Assembly (NCBI GenBank): GCA_964023205.1
Contig: OZ026835.1
Coordinates: 1,939,053 to 2,003,052, forward strand
Length of the DNA stretch: 64,000 nucleotides
From: Lutraria lutraria
Taxonomy: Eukaryota; Mollusca; Bivalvia; Venerida; Mactridae
Reading direction: 5' to 3'
Program-made: the position numbers and the translations under genes
Shown: in pieces, positions 59,601-64,000 of the stretch
How positions within the stretch are numbered: the first letter of the stretch is position 1
Layout of the letters: each line of letters opens with the position of its first letter
Notes under the pieces: generated by a model
What the model was told of the DNA's origin: nothing
Database searches by the model: none
The model's input: the letters and a program-made list of their open reading frames with translations, nothing else

Positions 59601-62440
59601 TAAAGTTTCAAATTGCTTCCCTCTGTCCAATGACTGGGACAATATAACTGTTGACAGTATCAGTGTAAGTATAACACACAATCATGTACTTCTGTAGGAC
59701 TTATTAATTCATCTGAACATTGTGTAACGACCCATTCGACAGCTATGGTAATTCCAGAGCCGCCCCAGAGAGAGGGGATAAGAGAAGACACAATAAAACT
59801 GGACATTTATACTAGTACCCTTAAGGCTTATCGTGCTCGGTGTAAAGCAGAGACACACGACTCGCCCATTTTTCCTGCGAGTTTCTTACTTGGTTCAGAT
59901 ACTTGGATGGGGACACTGAAAAAGCTTCCCTAATAAATTCAATGTCAAATAATCATAAAGTTTGTGTACTCTGAGTGGATATTTAACCCATAGTGTTTAA
60001 TACATTTGTTAAAGAACCGAGGAAAATGTTTGTACAAATACAATCACTGTTTATATCATCTATTCATTAAATATCCACTGTGTATTATCCTTATTTTAAT
60101 GAATTTATAACATTTATATCTGTACTCTCCTGATATGGTGTGAATATTTTACTCCAAACCTATTTGTTATATTTGCACAACATAATTACATTGAATGTTT
60201 CAATTTACAGAGTGCTATAAAGATTTATAAAAAGACAGCAAAACGAATACGGTTTGCGGGTCCATCGAGACTTAAACCTATTCTTGCCATGGCTGAATCA
60301 ATGTCCGTCCGGGAACCAACTCAAGAAAAACAAGTTTACAATGTTCTTATCATCATCACGGTAAGTTATGGTGTGTTACATATGACCGTTGTCATCTCAC
60401 AGCTGGGCTTTATTCCCAATGCTCGTTATCAGCAACTGTTTTGACATTGTATAAAGCTCACCGTTGAGAGAATAACGCATGTTTCACATTATGAGTAAAT
60501 GTATCTCCATATTATTAGACTATGGACCCATTATATTTGATTGAAAAACTAAAATGTTATATACATTTTATTTAGCATATTAATATACACAAAAGCGTCA
60601 TCTACTTTTCCTGTTACATTTATTGTGAGTGTTTTAACATTTAAAGTATCGTTGTTTGGTTTCAAATTGCGTTAATTAAATATAAAAATACTAAATGAAT
60701 TGATACACAAATCAGGTTGTTCGATTTTTATTTTTGAAAAAAAGGTATACTTAGTAGGTGCATGAATATATGTCTTTTTAGGATGGTATTGTGAATGATA
60801 TCGATGACGTCATAGAGAGATTGATTTCCATCAGCCATTTACCCCTATCAGTCATATTTGTGGGTGTAGGACCAGCGGACTTTTCTATCATGGTAAAATA
60901 TCATCTTGAGAATTTTAAAAGAGATATAATTGATGTTACTTTACATACGATGTACTAGTAGTGGTTTTCTTCAAATAATCTTATGATTAAAATTCTAAAT
61001 TACTGCAAATATGTAAAACAAATATAGGTTTTACTAAATTTGTTTTATCAATGTAAGTTTAATTTTTCTGTAGTACTCGTACTATCATGTAGAGTCAAAC
61101 CTGTGCTAGCGGCCGCCTTGTGAATTAAGGCCATTCTTTCAAAAACCCTTCATTAGTTATATAGAACAAAAATGCCATTTGTCAATAAAGGCCATATAAT
61201 TGCTTTTCTTAGGGTGGCCTATGTTCACAGGTTTGACCGTGTATGCAACACTGACTACAATTATAGGTCATTCTTGGACATTTTTTCTGTGACAACTAAA
61301 TATTGTGAAACAGATTCATTTTAAAGGATGTGTTTTAGTAGGGTTAAACATAACAACAACAGTTGGGGTCATTTGACAGTCTTGGTGGGGAAGGAATACC
61401 CCAGTCGTACAGTTTGGTAGAACCGACTGGGCTTCCGTGAGCCTGCTGGCCTGCTGCCTTATTAAGTTGTGTAGCGAGTGGGATTTGAATTCACAGCGGT
61501 GAAGGAGTAATGTATACTGTTTATAGACCACAACTGTTCCACCCGTAAAGGCACATTTTAAATGATGTTTAATATTCTTTATTTCAGGAGTCATTTAGTT
61601 ATAATAATTATGGAGTACTGACTTGTAAGGAATTGAACATGAAATCTTGTAGAAAAAATACCCACTTCGTGCCATTCCGGAGAGACTCGGATAATTCCAT
61701 AAGCAATGATGTGTTGGTAAATATGACAGACTTTTGAAATTACACGAAGCTGTTTTGTAATTATCTAAATAGTTTAAATTGTTAGAAATAACAATACATG
61801 TGTATGTATAGTGATTTTCTTCCACACCATTGGTCCGTTATGGCTTCATTCATATGTCGGAAATCTGATTGTACGACAACGTACAAGTGTGTACAAACGG
61901 TTTCCTTTGGAAAGACGTAACGCGACCTTTTTTGGAAAAGGGGGATCTTGATTTTGGGGTCAACATATATCTAATTGAATTGATTTTTTTAAAGAATTTC
62001 CTTCATTCACAGGGCAGCCTTTTGAAGAGGTGGCCACTAAGACGGGTTTTACTGTACAATGTTTACATTTTAATGGGTAAATATATGTCATGTATTCTTA
62101 CTCAGTTAACGATAGAACGAATAATTTTCAGGCCGGGGACGCATTTGCGATATTATCAAGACAGATCTTGGAATATATGAGGACAAAGGACATTTCTCCG
62201 AAAAAGCCAAGTCTGCAATCTACTTTAGACAGTTCAATATCATTAGATAATTTTATAAAAGATGGTAATAGTCACAAACAATCTCAAACAAGAAGAAGTG
62301 TTTCAAACATTAGTCGTCAAGGAAGTCAACGAAACCTCAATAAAAGGATTTCTTGTATGTCAGGTGACCCAAAGTGTCCAACATGTGGGTCAGTCCTTGA
62401 CCATACACCGACAAAGCCGGAATTTATAAACGTGGGGTAG
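50581..62440 (+). CDS. Copine, 15 coding exons, 621 residues (gene-level entry)
   Basis: Copines are soluble proteins with two C2 domains and a von Willebrand A-like domain; they move to membranes, usually in response to calcium, and recruit partner proteins. I chained 15 exons with GT-AG borders; phases agree and the sum is 1866 nt. The domain order is C2A (about 1-125), C2B (about 127-255), vWA/copine domain (about 270-535) and a tail. The protein is some 60-70 residues longer than typical copines, mostly in the tail. The start ATG 50581 opens directly into the first C2 strand, as in the family. Which vertebrate copine it matches best cannot be told, and divergence in C2B suggests a lineage-specific paralogue. 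An alternative identity is unlikely. Confidence 0.9.
50880..51020. repeat. GC-rich repeat-like patch in copine intron 1
   Basis: An island of higher GC (GGGGTCGGCGGGAAAATAGG and CCGCTTAGCGGCGGGAAGCC) in an AT-rich intron. CCGCTTAGCGG is a perfect short inverted repeat. It has the look of part of a dispersed repeat. A 65-residue open frame across it is not a supported gene. Confidence 0.4.
51565..51835 (-). mobile_element. tRNA-derived SINE, minus strand (copine intron)
   Basis: Minus strand: CCAGTGGTTAGTGCGCTAG (A box) and a B-box-like GGTTCAAATCGCG. The body shares ACGACATTTCAGTTATAT, GGTTTACCTAACC, TTCTAAGTTACTAACTAATA and CCCTTCCACGA with copies at 11350, 2518 and 55465. Confidence 0.75.
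52215..52520 (+). mobile_element. Full-length tRNA-derived SINE (copine intron 2)
   Basis: Head GATGGTCTAGTGATACGCGC (A box) and GTGTTCGAATCTCGG (B box), then a body with ATGTTTAGAAAATCACAGGT, and the tail TCTCTGAAATGACCATATCT with TGTTAAACAACAAAC. It is the most complete copy of this family here, and it ends 80 bases before copine exon 3. Confidence 0.75.
53310..53779. repeat. 31-bp minisatellite, about 15 copies (copine intron 3)
   Basis: A 31-base unit beginning ATGTGGTATTGACAGGACTG and ending TATGCTAACC. Most copies are identical; two carry CC in place of AC, and one, near 53620-53660, carries three or four changes. There are no spacers between units, so it is not a CRISPR-type array. 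It lies 140 bases before copine exon 4. Confidence 0.97.
54025..54118. repeat. 22-bp repeat containing the copine exon 4 end and donor
   Basis: The last bases of exon 4 and its donor (TTAACAAAGGTAAAT) belong to a 22-base unit repeated through the start of the intron. GT donors or donor-like steps fall at 54047, 54069, 54091 and 54113, exactly 22 apart. Two more units, with GT at 54344 and 54366, lie on the far side of an inserted repeat. Confidence 0.85.
54125..54325. mobile_element. Mollusc-type repeat inserted in the 22-bp array
   Basis: GACCATTGACCT, ATTGGTCGGACAAGG, GATCGACCGACCGACACG and CAATATACCCACTTTTCTTC are phrases of a dispersed, non-coding repeat. It splits the 22-base array: TTAACAAA-GTACAA units resume at about 54332. 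Confidence 0.6.
55010..55165. repeat. Degenerate ACATGGTAAAC tandem repeat
   Basis: About a dozen copies of an 11-13-base phrase, ACATGGTAAACAC and close variants, in the copine intron after exon 5. A looser form starts near 54905, right at the exon 5 donor (GTAAACAAATG). Confidence 0.85.
55465..55600 (-). mobile_element. SINE fragment, minus strand (copine intron)
   Basis: GGGTCTAACGCCGTTTTTACGAC, CCTGACCAGTTTTCTTGG, TTCTAACCAGTACTTACTTACC and ATTCCACAAGGAGCC match the body of the 51565-51835 copy. The tRNA-like head is missing. Confidence 0.65.
55779..55960. mobile_element. TIR-bearing MITE, copy 7 (copine intron)
   Basis: Starts ACCGTCAAACCTGTGTTAG and ends TTTACAGTGTTTGGCTGTA; AAAGGCCACCC is present. 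It lies 31 bases before copine exon 7. Confidence 0.8.
56101..56117. repeat. Poly-G run
   Basis: Seventeen G in a row, 40 bases after copine exon 7. Such runs are prone to slippage, and the length may be a sequencing approximation. Confidence 0.9.
57134..62440 (+). CDS. Copine exons 9-15: vWA-like domain and C-terminal tail
   Basis: Exons: 57134-57212, 58961-59017, 59491-59664, 60211-60360, 60782-60892, 61588-61716, 62132-62440 (residues 286-621). The metal-site motif is VGVDFTSSNG (Asp310, Thr312, Ser314), as in copines, which have DFT-S-N rather than the DxSxS of integrins. SMFGFGARV and IIITDGIVND (Asp440) follow, then VIFVGVGPADFSIM and FVPFRR. Exon 15 gives the last domain helix, EYMRTKDISPKKP, and then a Ser/Arg/Asn-rich tail with CPTCGS (Cys601, Cys604) near the end. 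That tail is longer than in most copines. Stop TAG 62438-62440. Confidence 0.9.
57375..57480 (+). pseudogene. Decayed duplicate of copine exon 10
   Basis: The block TATGACCTGCTAGAATTAATAA, then CTTTATTGCAG and TCGTCCAATGGTAAA matches the real exon 10 with its acceptor region (58907-58975), 1532 bases downstream. Read in the incoming phase 0, it gives SSNGKQEMYHTS and then TGA at 57471-57473. It has no matching donor, so it cannot replace exon 10. Confidence 0.75.
57518..57660. repeat. 140-bp imperfect palindrome (copine intron)
   Basis: The left arm starting TAAATATCACATCCCACATA and the right arm ending TATGTGGGATGTGATATTTA are reverse complements over about 45 bases with one mismatch, and more loosely over another 20. 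The centre is near 57588. It sits between the decayed exon copy and the true exon 10. Confidence 0.88.
57656..58050. mobile_element. Possible inverted-repeat element next to the palindrome
   Basis: TTTTATTATACC at the left and GGTATAATAATA at the right face each other. Inside are GTCAGAGGGTAACATCACGG with a facing TCACCCTCTGACGTCACA, holding the fourth TGACGTCA. A minus-strand open frame across the left part matches nothing I know. Confidence 0.5.
58701..58876. mobile_element. TIR-bearing MITE, copy 8 (copine intron)
   Basis: Starts GCTGTCAATCCTGTCAGTAG and ends TCACAGGTTTGACTATA; AAGGCCACA and GGGTGGCC are inside. It is 85 bases before exon 10. Confidence 0.75.
59041..59245 (+). mobile_element. 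tRNA-derived SINE (copine intron)
   Basis: Head GCGGCCCTTGTCAAATGGTA (A-box-like) and CTGGTTCGATTCTCGGTCGC (B box), then CCTTCCATGAAAATC, TTGTGGAAGGGTCAG and TACTGGTTAGAATAACGTCC. A clover-leaf can be forced, but the anticodon loop comes out oversized, so this is a SINE head and not a tRNA gene. Confidence 0.75.
59725..59932. mobile_element. SINE, family shared with 14063-14290
   Basis: CATTCGACAGCTATGGTAATT, GAGAGGGGATAAGA, GACATTTATACTAGTACC and GGATGGGGACACTGAAAAAG. It lies in the copine intron after exon 11; the open frame across it is not coding. Confidence 0.6.
61090..61241. mobile_element. TIR-bearing MITE, copy 9 (copine intron)
   Basis: Starts AGAGTCAAACCTGTGCTAGC and ends TTCACAGGTTTGACCGTGTA; AATAAAGGCCATA is inside. 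The worn remnant 61868-62054 (CAGGGCAGCCTTTT, ending GGGTTTTACTGTA) may be a tenth copy. Confidence 0.8.
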
Positions 62441-62845
62441 ATTTTGAATTGTGTTGTTTTCTCTGGTCTAACCACACATTCCTTCTTGTGCAATGTTCTT
62501 CTTATAAACATGTAAACTTACTACGCCCGAAAAATTAGTCCCACTCTAACTTCATATTCCATTCATCCAAACGTGTATGAAATCATTGATTAAACAATAC
62601 AAGAAGATAATGTTGTTGTTTTTTGTGTGTGAAACCGCATGGTTTCGTTTATTTTATATTATATTACATGGATTACAGCTGAATACATATAACATAATAA
62701 ATGTGGAAAGATTCGTAAATAAAACATACAATAAGCATACAGAAAAATAAAGACAGAAAGGTATATTTTCGTATGAGTGGTGAAAATTATCGGGAAAAGT
62801 ATAGCTCCATATACATGTACATATAAATGCGTAGATGTATAATGT
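62441..62845. other. Copine 3' region and spacer before the LINE
   Basis: An ATTAAA at 62589 may be the copine polyadenylation signal. The rest is AT-rich with no gene. The LINE 3' end joins at about 62846; no clear poly-A tail of the LINE is seen on its minus strand. Confidence 0.5.
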
Positions 62846-64000
62846 TTATAGTTGTGATTTTAGTGTCTCGCAGAATTGTTTTAAAAGAGAATGTTTATTA
62901 CTGTAGCATCTTGTTAGGATATCTAAGACGATATATAACGTATTTAAAAGATTTACTGATTTATGTCTTCTATCGCTTTTGAAATATGATTTATAGATGC
63001 AGTATTCAATTTGACTTAGAATGATATTGATAGTTTCGTAATGTCTGTATTTTATTTTATATCCAATGACAATATTATCTAGAGAGTTTATTTTGTTATT
63101 TTTCCTATATTTGAAAATAGTTCATTCATTTTTGTCCAAAAGGATGTTAAGTACGGACATGTTAGGAAGAAGTGATTATAATTTTCAATTTGGCCGCAGT
63201 AGTAACAATTGGGGAAATCCAGTATTTTCCATTTATGGAGATTCTCGTTTGTAGCAATAATGTTGTTTAATATTTTGTATTTAACGTGTTTTACTTATGT
63301 ATCAATAATAGTTTTATGTAAAAAGTGATAGACACTGTGCCAATTAATGTCTTTTTTAAAGCTACGTTCCCAATAGTTGTGAAGATATGGGTTTTCCTTA
63401 TTCCTTTTAATTAGTTCTGTATAATAATCTTTACTTTTATTCAGTTTATTAAAACTTTCTAGGCGTGAATTTATATTTGTTTTAACTGAAGTTTTCGTTG
63501 AATGAAGAGAACTGATTTCAATTTTCCATGTAAGTGGTATAGCTTTTTTAATTATCTCAACTTCTGAGATCCAATTAGTTTTAGACTTTAATCGGTTGTA
63601 GATTAACTCTGAATTTATGTTACCTTTTTTATCATTAATATCGTTAACAAATATAATGTTTGAATTAATCCAAGATTTCAATAGTAAACATTTGCCATGT
63701 AGTTTGATATGCTGATTACCCCAAAGTATTTGGTTTCTAATATTGAAGAAAGAAAGTGATTCTTTTTTAGTTCTGGTATTGTTAAATTCATTCCATTCAT
63801 TAATACTATTTATGTAGAATTGTGGTAAGTGTATGAGGTGTTTTGGAATAGATTTATAATTGTCTAGGTTCATATTAAAAATCATTAAGTTTTTACCAAA
63901 ATGGTTTAATAGGGTTTGTGGAATGATTTTCCAGTTTGCATGGTTATTGTTCTTTAAATTTTGAATCCATTTTAATTTCAGGGATTTATCGTAATTGTCT
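62846..64000 (-). pseudogene. 3' end of a LINE reverse-transcriptase ORF, broken, running off the window
   Basis: On the minus strand an open frame enters at the window edge (about 63999) with KSLKLKWIQ, then FGKNLMIFNMNLDNYKSIP, and runs to a TAA at 63297-63295. This is the C-terminal part of a non-LTR retrotransposon ORF2-like protein, after the polymerase core. Past the stop the same frame goes on with a C-x2-C-x7-H-x4-C finger (about 63150-63207), typical of the zf-RVT region. A frame change follows near an A run at 63099-63103, and the frame then ends at 62848-62846. One stop and one frameshift mean this copy is dead, though only lightly decayed. The core polymerase domain would lie beyond the window. 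Confidence 0.85.

Overview
The window looks like nuclear DNA of a bivalve or other mollusc. Genes are split by many GT-AG introns, base composition is AT-rich, and introns and spacers are full of tRNA-derived SINEs, short inverted-repeat elements and minisatellites. The three protein-coding genes are animal families. The organism call is inference; no marker in the window fixes the species.

Layout, all genes on the + strand: (1) 1-2728, spacer with repeat fragments. (2) 2729-4138, an intronless 469-residue rhodopsin-like GPCR with a long third intracellular loop. (3) 4139-6817, spacer with two TGACGTCA palindromes. (4) 6818-41644, a 41-exon gene for an adenylate kinase 9 (AK9) orthologue. My exon chain keeps frame throughout and sums to 6078 nt (2025 residues). 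It holds four kinase-like modules, each with a P-loop and a later LD/LE-x-F/Y-P motif, five small CPV-containing modules that resemble YHS domains, and long acidic coiled-coil inserts. (5) 41645-50567, a repeat-rich spacer with a 1.8-kb satellite that appears to have grown from the tail of a SINE. (6) 50581-62440, a 15-exon copine (C2A, C2B, von Willebrand A-like domain, unusual C-terminal tail; 621 residues). (7) 62846-64000 on the minus strand, the 3' end of a LINE reverse-transcriptase ORF with one stop and one frameshift; it continues out of the window.

The three genes show no sign of acting as a unit. AK9 acts in nucleotide phosphorylation, copines bind membranes (usually with calcium), and the GPCR is an orphan receptor. 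I see no bacterial operon, CRISPR array or viral cassette.

The points most worth a second look are: replacement of the P-loop lysine by arginine in the first AK9 module; the repeated YHS-like modules of AK9; loss of acidic calcium-loop residues in the copine C2B domain; a decayed duplicate of a copine exon; a tandemly repeated exon end and splice donor in the copine gene, split by a transposon; and a satellite seeded by a SINE tail. I did not find a convincing new multi-gene system.
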